Shown: positions 51,701-59,940 of the stretch, in pieces | How the letters are laid out: each line of letters begins with the position of its first letter | Numbering within the stretch: position 1 is the first letter of the stretch | Assembly (NCBI RefSeq): GCF_000340435.2 | Contig: NZ_CP011883.2 | Location: 4,171,766-4,235,765 of the forward strand | Source: Mycobacterium haemophilum DSM 44634 | GTDB lineage: Bacteria; Actinomycetota; Actinomycetes; Mycobacteriales; Mycobacteriaceae | Direction: 5' to 3' | DNA length: 64,000 nucleotides | Translations under genes and position numbers: made by a program | Notes under the pieces: generated by a model | What the model was told of the DNA's origin: nothing | Seen by the model: the letters and a program-made list of their open reading frames with translations, nothing else | Database searches by the model: none

Positions 51701-52389
51701 AATCCCCGCCGCCAGCCGCTTCCCGCCCCACCACCGCACGGGACCCTGTGCTCTTCGCCCAGCGACGCCGCAACCTGCTGATCGGTATCGGCGCGGGAGT
51801 CGCCATCCTGGTGGTGGCCCTGCTGGTGATGGCGTCCGTAGTCAGCAAGGTCTTCGGCCATCTTGGCGGTGGCCTCAACAACGACAAACTCGGCCTGAAC
51901 ACACCAACGTCGTCGCCCGCCAGTTCAGCGCCGGCGGGCAGCATCGTCAAGCCCACGAAGGCGACGGTCTTCTCCCCCGACGGCGAAGCCGACAATCCGG
52001 GTGACGCCGGGCTGGCGATCGACGGCAACCCGGCTACCTCGTGGCAAACCGACATCTACAGCGATGCTGTCCCGTTCCCCGGCTTCAAAAACGGAGTCGG
52101 ATTGATGTTGCAGTTGCCCAAGCCCACGGTGATCGGCGCGGTCACCATCGACGTTGCCAGCACCGGGACCAAGGTAGAGATTCGTTCGGCCGCCACGCCC
52201 ACACCGGCAAAGCTGGCAGACACCGCCGTGCTAACTCCGGCCACCGCGCTCAAACCTGGCCATAACGTCATCAAGGTCAACCCCGGCTCGCCGACGTCGA
52301 ATCTGTTGGTATGGATTTCGACGTTGGGAAGCACCGACGGCAAGAGCCGCGCCGTGATCTCGGAGATCACAGTTCAGGCCCCGTCCTAA
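48781..52389 (+). CDS. mviN: MurJ/MviN lipid II flippase fused to a pseudokinase domain (Rv3910-like)
   Basis: A 1,202-residue essential-type envelope protein. Residues about 35-560 form the MurJ/MviN domain with about fourteen transmembrane helices (SWAMAFATLISRITGFARIV at the start). A disordered linker follows to about 715, then a degenerate kinase fold (VPGARIAGGRYRLLVFHGGA ... lacking the catalytic HRD and Lys). A transmembrane helix near residue 1000 precedes an extracytoplasmic carbohydrate-binding-like domain (PDGEADNPGDAGLAIDGNPA). In M. tuberculosis PknB phosphorylates the pseudokinase domain and FhaA binds it, controlling peptidoglycan synthesis. It overlaps the preceding gene by 4 nt. 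Confidence 0.93.
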   Translation: MKPAPRRTPSQPAQQLTPAVRPGRELSARQPELSDAALVSRSWAMAFATLISRITGFARIVLLAAILGAALSSAFSVANQLPNLVAALVLEATFTAIFVPVLARAEHSDPDGGAAFVRRLVTLTTTLLLLATALSVLAAPLLVRLMLGRNPQVNEPLTTAFAYLLLPQVLAYGLSSVFMAILNTRNVFGPPAWAPVVNNVVAIATLAGYLAAPGELSVDPVRMGNAKLLVLGIGTTAGVFAQAAVLLVALGREHISLRPLWGLDQRLKRFGAMAAAMVLYVLISQLGLVVTNQIASTAAASGPAIYNYTWLVLMLPFGMIGVTVLTVVMPRLSRNAAANDTPAMLADLSLATRLTLITLIPTVAFMTVGGPAMGSALFAYGHFGEVDAGYLGAAIALSAFTLIPYGLVLLQLRVFYAREQPWTPIVIIVVITAVKVIGSVLAPYLTSNPELVAGYLGMANGLGFVAGAIVGYHLLRRALLPAGGHLVGVGEVRTILVTIAASLLAGLVAHVADRLLRLDELTVHGGGAGSLLRLTVLASIMLPIMAAVMLRGHVPEARAALGAVRGRITSRSPAARLRKAAAPDQSSRPIPVTYPEQSNSSPPGVNAVQEPIRRRPPAGVANARIAKGPEVTDRPVESASSRSASDTELPSELPGPVADNVEPDISAHVEPERVAPPHPSDQPNGDFPADPARGPIPFDAPRERAGEPSSPPDDVHLVPGARIAGGRYRLLVFHGGAPPLQFWQALDTALDRQVALTFVDPDGALPGDVLQETLSRTLRLSRIDKPGVARVLDVVHTGSGGLVVSEWIRGGSLQEVADTSPSPVGAIRAMQSLAAAADAAHRAGVALSIDHPSRVRVSIEGDVVLAYPATMPDANPQADIRGIGATLYALLVNRWPLPEAGVRSGLAPAQRDAAGQPVEPTVIDQGIPFQISAVAVRAVQEDGGIRSASTLLNLLQQATAVADRTEVLGPIDDESPPPAASRPTTARDPVLFAQRRRNLLIGIGAGVAILVVALLVMASVVSKVFGHLGGGLNNDKLGLNTPTSSPASSAPAGSIVKPTKATVFSPDGEADNPGDAGLAIDGNPATSWQTDIYSDAVPFPGFKNGVGLMLQLPKPTVIGAVTIDVASTGTKVEIRSAATPTPAKLADTAVLTPATALKPGHNVIKVNPGSPTSNLLVWISTLGSTDGKSRAVISEITVQAPS

Positions 52390-52414
52390 CAGGGTCCTAA
52401 CAAAGGTCCTAACA
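52383..52414 (+). repeat. Triplicated GTCCTAACA motif after the mviN stop
   Basis: Copies at 52383-52391, 52394-52402 and 52406-52414, spaced 11 and 12 bp. The first contains the stop codon of mviN. Probably a slippage product; it lies just upstream of sigM. Confidence 0.6.
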
Positions 52415-52457
52415 AGGTCGGGGCCACGTCGGTACCGGCCCAACCGGGTGAAGTGCC

Positions 52458-53075
52458 GTGCCGCGATTGATTGGCTACTGTCCGGCCGTGGGCTTCGGGG
52501 GAAACAGTAGGCGGAAGCGCAGCGACGCCGAATTGCTCGCCGCCCACGTTGCCGGCGATCGCTACGCCTTCAGCGAGCTGTTCGGTCGTCACCGACGGCA
52601 GCTACACCGGCTCGCGCGACTCACCAGCCGCACCCGCGAGGATGCCGAAGACGCACTACAGGACGCCATGCTTTCAGCGCATCGCTCCGCCGGCTCTTTT
52701 CGGTACGACGCCGCAGTGCACAGTTGGCTGCACCGCATTGTGGTCAACGCCTGCCTGGACCGGCTGCGGCACGCCCAAGCCCACCCGACCAGCCCACTCG
52801 AGGACGTCTACCCGGTGGCTGATCAGACCGCGCAAGTGGAGACGACGATCGTGGTGCAGCGGGCGCTAATGCGGCTGCCCGTCGAGCAACGCGCCGCGTT
52901 AGTTGCCGTCGACATGCAGGGCTACTCGATCGCGGACACCGCCCAGCTGCTGGGTGTCGCTGAGGGCACGGTAAAGAGCCGTTGTGCCCGTGGCCGCGTT
53001 CGCCTCGCCAAGCTGCTGGGCTATCTCGACACCGGTGTCCGCATCAGGGCTGACCGCGCCGCTGGTCACGGCTAG
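52458..53075 (+). CDS. sigM: ECF sigma factor SigM
   Basis: A 205-residue sigma factor. Region 2 (ELLAAHVAGDRYAFSELFGR ... DALQDAMLSAHRSAGSFRYD ... WLHRIVVNACLDRLR) and region 4 (MRLPVEQRAALVAVDMQGYS ... GVAEGTVKSRCARGRVRLAK) are both complete. It starts with GTG at 52458, agreeing with the IGYCPAVGFGG N terminus of orthologues. In M. tuberculosis SigM controls some ESX-type esx genes and surface lipid genes in stationary phase. The anti-sigma gene follows. Confidence 0.93.
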   Translation: MPRLIGYCPAVGFGGNSRRKRSDAELLAAHVAGDRYAFSELFGRHRRQLHRLARLTSRTREDAEDALQDAMLSAHRSAGSFRYDAAVHSWLHRIVVNACLDRLRHAQAHPTSPLEDVYPVADQTAQVETTIVVQRALMRLPVEQRAALVAVDMQGYSIADTAQLLGVAEGTVKSRCARGRVRLAKLLGYLDTGVRIRADRAAGHG

Positions 53076-53167
53076 CCCGAAGTTAAGGCTTCCCGGTCGA
53101 GGTTCGCTGCCTGACGACCGGGGGCTGTGCATGGCCATCAGAGTGTGCATGACGGACACTGAGGCGG

Positions 53168-53944
53168 ATGAGTGAATCCGACCAGAATCCTGGTGATCCC
53201 GGTACGGCGGGTCGCGAGCCGCACGACCCGCCGCTGACGGTGGAACTCCTTGCCGACCTGCAAGCCGGTCTGCTCGATGACGATGCCGCCGCTCGGGTGC
53301 GTGGCTTGGTCCGGACAGACCCGGAGGCATCGGGCATCCTTGGTGCGCTAAACCGGGTGCGCAGTAATCTCGCCGCGGTAAGCGCTGACCTTGCGTCGGC
53401 GCCGGACCCTCCCCCGGCTGTGACCGCCGAAATCTCCGCGGCGCTGAGGTCGGCCAGTGCACGCGGGCCACGCATCGGCGGTGCCGCTCACTCAGCGCGA
53501 CCGCAGGTCGGCCCCACGAAAGTGATCGCGGCCGTCGCCGGTTTGGGCGCGGTGGTCGCCGCGATCGGCGTCGGCACGGCGGCCTTGATCGACGCGCCCG
53601 CATCCACACCCGCCGAACCGGCCACCGCGCAGCACATCACGGTGTCGACACCGCCCCCGGTGATACCGCTATCGGAGGCGCAGATCCTCGACCTGCTTCA
53701 CCGCGCCCCCGAGTTTGGCTCACTCGGCGACGCCGCGCGCCGGGCGTCGTGCCTCAGTGGCCTCGGCTATCCGGCGTCCACAACGGTGCTGGGCGCGCAG
53801 CTGATTGACGTCAATGCCCGCCCCGCCGTCCTGCTGGTGCTGCCCGGCGACACACCCGACAAGCTGGCCGTTTTTGCGGTGACACCATATTGCAGCGCGG
53901 TCAATACCGGGCTGCTGGCCACCACCGGAATCCCCCGGCCCTAA
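53168..53944 (+). CDS. rsmA: Anti-sigma-M factor RsmA
   Basis: A 258-residue single-pass membrane protein. The cytosolic N terminus (PLTVELLADLQAGLLDDDAA) binds SigM; one transmembrane helix near residues 120-140 (VIAAVAGLGAVVAAIGVGTA) leads to an extracytoplasmic domain containing two cysteines. Its position 92 bp after sigM and a length near the M. tuberculosis protein (254) support the call. Confidence 0.88.
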   Translation: MSESDQNPGDPGTAGREPHDPPLTVELLADLQAGLLDDDAAARVRGLVRTDPEASGILGALNRVRSNLAAVSADLASAPDPPPAVTAEISAALRSASARGPRIGGAAHSARPQVGPTKVIAAVAGLGAVVAAIGVGTAALIDAPASTPAEPATAQHITVSTPPPVIPLSEAQILDLLHRAPEFGSLGDAARRASCLSGLGYPASTTVLGAQLIDVNARPAVLLVLPGDTPDKLAVFAVTPYCSAVNTGLLATTGIPRP

Positions 53945-53972
53945 CGGGTGCGCGTGTTGTTGGGACGCGCGC

Positions 53973-53999
53973 GGGAACAGCAATGCCTACGCTGGCGTT
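53973..53999 (+). promoter_or_regulatory. SigH-type promoter upstream of trxB2
   Basis: GGGAACA (53973-53979), 16-bp spacer, CGTT (53996-53999). This matches the mycobacterial SigH consensus GGGAAYA-N16-17-CGTT. trxB2-trxC is an established SigH-dependent operon for oxidative and heat stress. The leader to the ATG is about 40 nt. Confidence 0.8.
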
Positions 54000-54043
54000 C
54001 GTAAACATTTACCAGATCCGCTTGATGTACCTGAAAGGCTCGC

Positions 54044-55072
54044 ATGACCGCCGCTGCCCCTGCGCATGACACCGTCCACGAAGTGATCATTATTGGTTCC
54101 GGTCCGGCCGGCTACACCGCAGCCCTCTACGCCGCTCGTGCGCAGCTGGCACCGCTGGTGTTCGAGGGCACCTCGTTCGGCGGCGCGCTGATGACCACCA
54201 CCGAGGTGGAGAACTACCCCGGCTTTCGTAACGGCATCACCGGCCCGGAGTTGATGGACGAGATGCGCGAGCAGGCGCTGCGGTTCGGCGCGGACCTGCG
54301 GCCTGAAGACGTCGAATCGGTATCGTTGCACGACCCGGTCAAATCGGTCGTCACCGCTGAGGGCCAGACTTATCGGGCCCGAGCCGTCATCCTCGCCATG
54401 GGTGCCGCGGCGCGTTATCTGCAGGTCCCCGGCGAGCAAGAATTGCTGGGACGTGGCGTGAGTTCGTGCGCAACCTGCGACGGATTCTTCTTCCGCGATC
54501 AAGACATTGCCGTCATTGGCGGGGGTGACTCGGCGATGGAGGAAGCCCTCTTTTTGACCCGGTTCGCCCGCAGCGTCACGCTCGTGCACCGCCGCGACGA
54601 ATTCCGAGCCTCCAAGATCATGCTCAGTCGCGCCCGTAACAACGACAAGGTCAAATTCATCACCAACCACACCGTGGTCGCGGTAGACGGGGACACAACG
54701 GTGACCGGATTGCGGTTGCGCGACACCACAACGAGCGAGGAAACCGTGCTAGCGGTGACCGGCGTTTTCGTCGCAATTGGCCATGAGCCGCGGTCGGCGC
54801 TGGTGCGCGATGTCGTCGACGTCGACCCGGACGGCTACGTCCTGGTGAAAGGACGGACGACGACGACATCGCTCGACGGTGTCTTCGCGGCCGGCGACCT
54901 GGTGGACCGCAGCTACCGGCAGGCGGTCACGGCCGCAGGTAGTGGCTGCGCCGCAGCCATCGACGCCGAACGTTGGTTGGCCGAGCATGCCGGGTCAGAA
55001 GCCGACGACGCAGCAGCAGCGGCAGCTGGAAACGTTGACAGTACCGACACATTGATTGGAGCACCGCGATGA
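54044..55072 (+). CDS. trxB2: Thioredoxin reductase TrxB2
   Basis: A 342-residue NADPH-dependent flavoenzyme that reduces thioredoxin. FAD-binding GSGPAGYTAALYAARAQ is at the N terminus; the redox-active pair is Cys142-Ala-Thr-Cys145; the NADPH site is VIGGGDSAMEEALFL; the C-terminal FAD motif is GVFAAGDLVD. It overlaps trxC by 4 nt (ATGA). In M. leprae the two are fused into one protein; here they are separate. Confidence 0.97.
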   Translation: MTAAAPAHDTVHEVIIIGSGPAGYTAALYAARAQLAPLVFEGTSFGGALMTTTEVENYPGFRNGITGPELMDEMREQALRFGADLRPEDVESVSLHDPVKSVVTAEGQTYRARAVILAMGAAARYLQVPGEQELLGRGVSSCATCDGFFFRDQDIAVIGGGDSAMEEALFLTRFARSVTLVHRRDEFRASKIMLSRARNNDKVKFITNHTVVAVDGDTTVTGLRLRDTTTSEETVLAVTGVFVAIGHEPRSALVRDVVDVDPDGYVLVKGRTTTTSLDGVFAAGDLVDRSYRQAVTAAGSGCAAAIDAERWLAEHAGSEADDAAAAAAGNVDSTDTLIGAPR

Positions 55073-55422
55073 CCGACACCGAGAACGCCGGGGCCACAGT
55101 AGAAGTTTCTGATGCGTCCTTCTCCACAGACGTTTTATCCAGCAATAAGCCTGTGTTAGTTGACTTTTGGGCAACATGGTGTGGACCCTGCAAGATGGTA
55201 GCGCCGGTACTCGAGGAGATCGCGGCCGAGTGGCGAAACCAGCTCACCGTCGCCAAGTTGGATGTAGATACCAACCCGGAAACGGCACGCGAGTTCCAGG
55301 TCGTGTCGATACCCACGATGATCCTGTTCAAGGACGGCCAGCCAGTCAAGCGCATCGTCGGCGCTAAAGGTAAAGCGGCGTTACTGCGTGAACTTTCCGA
55401 CGTGGTACCCACCCTCAATTAG
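55069..55422 (+). CDS. trxC: Thioredoxin TrxC
   Basis: A 117-residue thioredoxin with active site Trp37-Cys38-Gly-Pro-Cys41 and the cis-proline in SIPTMILFKDGQ. Nearly identical to M. tuberculosis TrxC from residue 20 on. It is reduced by TrxB2 and co-transcribed from the SigH-type promoter. Confidence 0.97.
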   Translation: MTDTENAGATVEVSDASFSTDVLSSNKPVLVDFWATWCGPCKMVAPVLEEIAAEWRNQLTVAKLDVDTNPETAREFQVVSIPTMILFKDGQPVKRIVGAKGKAALLRELSDVVPTLN

Positions 55423-55554
55423 CCCCTATGTAGTTCGTCGCAAAACGGCCGCGACTAGCCTGGGGTTTTCCCGAAATCGACAAGGATCTGCGACAATACC
55501 GGTTGACTGCTGTGCATCTGTCAGCGTGTCAGTTAGTCCAGGAGGGCCCTTGGT

Positions 55555-56775
55555 ATGTCGAGTCCGCGCCGCGAAGACGGCGACGCGCTGCGCTGTGGTG
55601 ACCGCGGCGCCGCTGTTACCGAGATCCGAGCTGCGCTGGCTGCGCTGGGGCTCCTGGACGGTCCCGACGACGACCTGACGACCGGCCAGCAGGTAGCGCT
55701 CGATCTGTTCGACGCGCAGCTCGACCACGCGGTACGTGCCTTCCAGCAGCATCGCGGGCTGCTGGTGGACGGCGTTGTCGGCGAAGCCACCTACCGAGCA
55801 TTGAAGGAGGCTTCCTACCGACTCGGCGCCCGTACCCTGTATCACCAATTCGGCGCCCCGCTATACGGTGACGACGTTGCCACACTGCAGGCCCGGCTGC
55901 AGGACCTCGGTTTCTACACCGGCATGGTCGACGGACACTTCGGGTTGCAGACCCACAACGCGTTAATCTCCTATCAGCGTGAATACGGGCTTGCTGCGGA
56001 CGGTATTTGCGGCCCAGAAACGTTGCGCTCCTTGTACTTTCTGGGTTCGCGGGTCACTGGCGGTTCACCGCACGCCATTCGTGAGGAGGAGCTTGTTCGT
56101 CGATCTGGGCCGAAACTGTCGGGCAAGCGGATCATCATTGATCCGGGTCGCGGCGGTGCGGACCGCGGTCTGATCACTCACGGACCGACCGGACCCATCA
56201 GCGAAGCAGATGTGCTGTGGGACTTGGCAAGTCGACTTGAGGGCCGGATGACCGCCATTGGTATGGAAACATTCCTCTCTCGGCCGACGAATCGCAGCCC
56301 GTCGGACTCCGAACGCGCTGCTACCGCCAATGACGTTGGCGCGGACCTGATGATCAGCTTGCGCTGCGAAACTCAGGCTAGCCCTGCTGCTAACGGTGTG
56401 GCCTCCTTCCACTTCGGCAACTCGCACGGATCGGTCTCCACCATCGGCCGCAATCTCGCCGATTTCATTCAGCGAGAAGTAGTGGCCCGCACCGGTTTAC
56501 GGGATTGTCGGACGCATGGTCGGACATGGGATCTGTTGCGACTGACGCGGATGCCGACCGTTCAGGTCGACATCGGCTATATCACCAACCCACGTGATCG
56601 TGGGATGCTGGTCGAAGCGCAGACCCGCGATGCCATCGCCGAAGGTATCCTCGCCGCAGTCAAACGGCTTTATCTACTCGGCAAGAATGATCGGCCCACC
56701 GGCACGTTCACCTTCGCCGAGCTGCTTGCCCACGAACTATCGGTGGAGCAGGCGAGCAGACTCAGCGGTTCCTAA
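55555..56775 (+). CDS. cwlM: CwlM, peptidoglycan-amidase-like regulator
   Basis: A 406-residue protein. Two peptidoglycan-binding-type domains lie in the first 155 residues (LRCGDRGAAVTEIRAALAAL, then LQARLQDLGFYTGMVDGHFG). An N-acetylmuramoyl-L-alanine amidase-3 domain follows (IIIDPGRGGADRG to about residue 375), then a short tail. In mycobacteria the protein acts in the cytosol: phosphorylated by PknB it activates MurA. No signal peptide is present, which fits. The 3' end overlaps Rv3916c-like by 4 nt (convergent). Confidence 0.94.
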   Translation: MSSPRREDGDALRCGDRGAAVTEIRAALAALGLLDGPDDDLTTGQQVALDLFDAQLDHAVRAFQQHRGLLVDGVVGEATYRALKEASYRLGARTLYHQFGAPLYGDDVATLQARLQDLGFYTGMVDGHFGLQTHNALISYQREYGLAADGICGPETLRSLYFLGSRVTGGSPHAIREEELVRRSGPKLSGKRIIIDPGRGGADRGLITHGPTGPISEADVLWDLASRLEGRMTAIGMETFLSRPTNRSPSDSERAATANDVGADLMISLRCETQASPAANGVASFHFGNSHGSVSTIGRNLADFIQREVVARTGLRDCRTHGRTWDLLRLTRMPTVQVDIGYITNPRDRGMLVEAQTRDAIAEGILAAVKRLYLLGKNDRPTGTFTFAELLAHELSVEQASRLSGS

Positions 56776-57545
56776 AGCCCGGGTAGTGCGGCTTTCAGGG
56801 TGTTGCTGACCGTAGCGCCAGCCCCGACCGGCTGTTGCAGCGCAGCGTTCGCCAGCAAGCGCTCCAAGGCGGCCTCGACTTCGGCTTTCCACCCGAGGCC
56901 CTTGTCCAGCTCGAGGCGCAGCCGAGGGAAGTATTGGTGCGGCGCAACGACGACGAAGCCGACGTCCTTCAAGAAGTCCGCGGCGATGATGCAATGGGCG
57001 ACCGAACAGTCACCGAGAGCCTCCAATACCGGCCGGACATCGGGGGCCACCGTCCGGGGATCCTGCAACTCGGTGGCCGCCTCGGTGCGGCCAAAAGCCT
57101 CGAGCGCCCGGACTCCGCGCCGGACCAACTCGTCGATGACCCGGCCGATGAGACTCTGCGGCAGATCGGCGGCGGCTGGCCCCGGCTCGACACCCATCGA
57201 AGTCAGCAGCACGGCATCGGCAGACACCGGCGCGGTGGGAAACCGATGTGCCCGGGGCACCGCCCGCGGTGGAGCGTAGAGCACATACCCCAAGCACGGC
57301 GGCTCCAAGTGGTTGAGATCGTCCGAGTGGCTGCGCTCGTCCGGGATCATCGTTGCGACCTGACCGCACGAACCCCACTCCAACATCACCATCGACAACC
57401 AGGCTTCTTTTTCGAATTCAGGATCAGCGAGGTGGTCTTGGTTACCCAGGGTCGCCGGGTCAACTTCCCAGAAAACGCAGCGGCGTGCGTGCTTGGGGAG
57501 CTGCTCGAAAGCTTCGAGCCGCAGCGGTGTGATTCGAGCAGACAC
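56772..57545 (-). CDS. Conserved GNAT-like hypothetical protein (Rv3916c-like)
   Basis: A 257-residue cytosolic protein. It contains a GNAT-type layout: EAWLSMVMLEWGSCGQVA, a central beta region GYVLYAPPRAVPRAHRFPTA, then AADLPQSLIGRVIDELVRRG followed by a helix and CIIAADFLKDVGFVVVAPHQ. An acetyltransferase activity is inferred from this layout only. The substrate is unknown. It lies between cwlM and parAB in all mycobacteria I recall. Confidence 0.8.
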   Translation of the reverse strand: MSARITPLRLEAFEQLPKHARRCVFWEVDPATLGNQDHLADPEFEKEAWLSMVMLEWGSCGQVATMIPDERSHSDDLNHLEPPCLGYVLYAPPRAVPRAHRFPTAPVSADAVLLTSMGVEPGPAAADLPQSLIGRVIDELVRRGVRALEAFGRTEAATELQDPRTVAPDVRPVLEALGDCSVAHCIIAADFLKDVGFVVVAPHQYFPRLRLELDKGLGWKAEVEAALERLLANAALQQPVGAGATVSNTLKAALPGL

Positions 57546-57889
57546 TAGTTTCCTGGCCTCCGTGCGCTACTACCGCCACTAGCCTCGCTCCTCCGCGGAC
57601 GGTCCCCAAACCCGCATCGTCGCGAAGCACCAACAACCCGGCTTTCCCCCGGCTGAGATGCACGAGCAACCTCTACAGGATAGGAGAGTCTGTTGGCATC
57701 CGGCCAGTGTTGACGTCGCCAGTCGAGCTGATCCGCCAGAACAATCTCCGTACCGTCGTTGTTAGCAGTTGATTCTCGAAATAGCTTGCCGCACACCGGG
57801 TCTCCGTCAGATTACGGTGCCCGATGCGAGTGGTGCGCACCCGGGAGCCGCTGCAGCGTCACAGTGACGTAATTGCAGAATATCCCTGT
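57546..57889. other. Gap between the Rv3916c-like gene and parB
   Basis: 344 bases without a gene. It holds the promoter of the Rv3916c-like gene and, close to the parB stop, a hairpin: CGTCAC (57857-57862), one base, GTGACG (57864-57869), flanked by CTGCA and TGCAG. This may terminate the rpmH-parB transcript. Nothing else recognised. Confidence 0.45.
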
Positions 57890-58882
57890 TCATGTCTGGT
57901 GCGTAGTCATCACGTCGATGATGCGCTGTAGATCGTCAACCGAGCCGAACTCCACCACAATCTTCCCTTTGCGTTTGCCAAGACTGACCGTCACCCGGGT
58001 GTCGAAAGCATTCGACAGCCGCTCAGCAACGTCTTGCAGGCCAGGCATGTGGATTGGCTTGCGCCGCTGCGGTGCCGGCGCGGTCACCCCCCGATTGGCC
58101 TCGTGATTGGCTAACGTGACGGCTTCCTCGGTGGCTCGCACCGATAGGCCTTCAGCGATGATCCGGCTGGCCAGTTCTTCTTGGGCCTCGGGGCCGGCCT
58201 CCAGGGACAGCAGTGCACGAGCATGGCCAGCGGACAGCACACCCGCCGCCACTCGACGCTGGACTGGGATCGGCAGCTTGAGCAACCGGATCATATTGGT
58301 GATCAGTGGCCGCGAACGGCCGATCCGGGACGCCAGCTCATCATGGGTTACCTCGAACTCGTCGAGCAGTTGCTGGTAAGCCGCCGCCTCTTCCAAGGGG
58401 TTTAGCTGTACCCGATGGATGTTCTCTAGCAGCGCGTCGCGTAACAGGTTGTCGTCGCCCGTCGCGCGCACGATGGCCGGGATAGAGCTCAGGCCCGCTC
58501 GCTGGGCTGCCCGCCAACGCCGCTCCCCCATCACGATCTGGTACCGCGCGCCGTTCCGCGATTCGGCCGCTGCCCGCACCACGATCGGCTGCAACAGGCC
58601 GAATTCGCGAATGGAGTGCACCAATTCGGACATCGCCTCGTCGTCGAATACCTGCCGCGGCTGGCGGGGATTCGCCTCGATGTCGGTCGGTGCGATCTCG
58701 CGGTACACCGCACCCATCGCAGTGGCGTCCTGCGCGGGTCCTCCAATGAGCACGTCGGCGGCCGCGTCCCCCATCCGCGGACCGCGCGTCGCGGGTCCGG
58801 AGTCAGCATCCGCGGGGCCGGTGGGAATCAGCGAAGCCAGGCCCCTCCCGAGGCCACCCTTCTTGCGCAACGGCTGCGTCAT
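57890..58882 (-). CDS. parB: Chromosome partitioning protein ParB
   Basis: A 330-residue DNA-binding CTPase. N-terminal basic motif for ParA contact (KKGGLGRGLASLIP), ParB/Srx domain (ANPRQPRQVFDDEAM, then VMGERRWRAAQRAG), helix-turn-helix (VTHDELASRIGRSRPLITNM) and a C-terminal dimerisation region. It binds the parS sites found nearby. It overlaps parA by 4 nt. Confidence 0.96.
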   Translation of the reverse strand: MTQPLRKKGGLGRGLASLIPTGPADADSGPATRGPRMGDAAADVLIGGPAQDATAMGAVYREIAPTDIEANPRQPRQVFDDEAMSELVHSIREFGLLQPIVVRAAAESRNGARYQIVMGERRWRAAQRAGLSSIPAIVRATGDDNLLRDALLENIHRVQLNPLEEAAAYQQLLDEFEVTHDELASRIGRSRPLITNMIRLLKLPIPVQRRVAAGVLSAGHARALLSLEAGPEAQEELASRIIAEGLSVRATEEAVTLANHEANRGVTAPAPQRRKPIHMPGLQDVAERLSNAFDTRVTVSLGKRKGKIVVEFGSVDDLQRIIDVMTTHQT

Positions 58883-59940
58883 GCTCGTCCCTTCGCAGGT
58901 GGTGGCTGATCGCGCTCAGCGAGCTCTCGGCTTGCATCAAGGTAGCTCATTGCCCCGCGCGAACCAGGGTCATAATCGATGATGGTCATGCTGTAGCCGG
59001 GAGCCTCCGAGACTTTGACGCTGCGCGGAATCACCGTCCGCAACACCTTTGTTCCGAAGTATCGGCGAACCTCATCAGCCACCTGGTCGGCAAGCTTTGT
59101 CCGGCCGTCATACATCGTAAGGATTACGGTGGTCACCTCAAGCTGAGGATTGAGGTGGGCCTTGACCATTTCGATGTTGCGCATCAATTGCGATACGCCC
59201 TCGAGCGCGTAGTACTCGCACTGGATCGGAATCATCACCTCTGGTGCCGCGACGAGTGCGTTGATCGTCAGCAGTCCCAGCGACGGCGGGCAGTCGATAA
59301 AGACATAGTCGAAGTCGAAGTCGTCGAGCTCGGCCAAGGCGGTGCGCAATCGGTTTTCCCGCGCCACCATGCTCACCAATTCGATCTCAGCACCCGCCAG
59401 GTCGATCGTGGCCGGAACGCAGAACAACCGCTCGCTATGTGGGCTACATCGTAAGGCGGTCTGCAACGAGACTTCGCCGATAAGTACCTCGTACGACGAA
59501 GGCGTGCCCGATTGCCGGTCGCTGATACCGAGGGCCGTGCTGGCGTTGCCCTGAGGATCGAGATCGATGACGAGCGTCTTGAGTCCTTGAATTGCCAACG
59601 CTGCCGCGAGATTGACGGCGGTGGTGGTTTTGCCCACGCCGCCCTTTTGGTTCGCGATGGTAAACAACCGCCGATGGCGCGGGCGGCGCAACTGGTCGTG
59701 CGTGGTGTGCAGAACCCGCATGGCCCGTTCAGCTGCCGCGCCGATTGGAGTGTCGAGTTCGTCCGTTGTTTCACGTGAAACATTCGTTCCGACGACGCGG
59801 CCGGCGTCGTAATGTGCTCCCTGCCGGAGCACCGTCCCTGGTGGCGTCCCCTGCACTTGGCCTGGCGGCGAGGCCGACCGCTCGGTGAGACCGGCCGACC
59901 GCAAAGCCGGCGCGGCGGCCCAACCTTGGGGCGAACTCAT
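58879..59940 (-). CDS. parA: Chromosome partitioning ATPase ParA
   Basis: A 353-residue ParA ATPase. N-terminal 90 residues are variable; the deviant Walker A is NQKGGVGKTTTAVNL, followed by LVIDLDPQGNASTALG. The ATG at 59938-59940 has GGACAGGAG upstream and overlaps the rsmG stop (ATGA). A parS site inside the gene encodes NVSRET, as in other mycobacteria. Confidence 0.95.
   Translation of the reverse strand: MSSPQGWAAAPALRSAGLTERSASPPGQVQGTPPGTVLRQGAHYDAGRVVGTNVSRETTDELDTPIGAAAERAMRVLHTTHDQLRRPRHRRLFTIANQKGGVGKTTTAVNLAAALAIQGLKTLVIDLDPQGNASTALGISDRQSGTPSSYEVLIGEVSLQTALRCSPHSERLFCVPATIDLAGAEIELVSMVARENRLRTALAELDDFDFDYVFIDCPPSLGLLTINALVAAPEVMIPIQCEYYALEGVSQLMRNIEMVKAHLNPQLEVTTVILTMYDGRTKLADQVADEVRRYFGTKVLRTVIPRSVKVSEAPGYSMTIIDYDPGSRGAMSYLDASRELAERDQPPPAKGRA
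59767..59782. promoter_or_regulatory. parS site 1, inside parA
   Basis: Exact match to the 16-bp ParB-binding palindrome TGTTTCACGTGAAACA. Confidence 0.92.

Noticed and set aside
55616..55885. Arg-rich frame antisense to cwlM
   Set aside because: Low-complexity antisense frame with no supporting signals.
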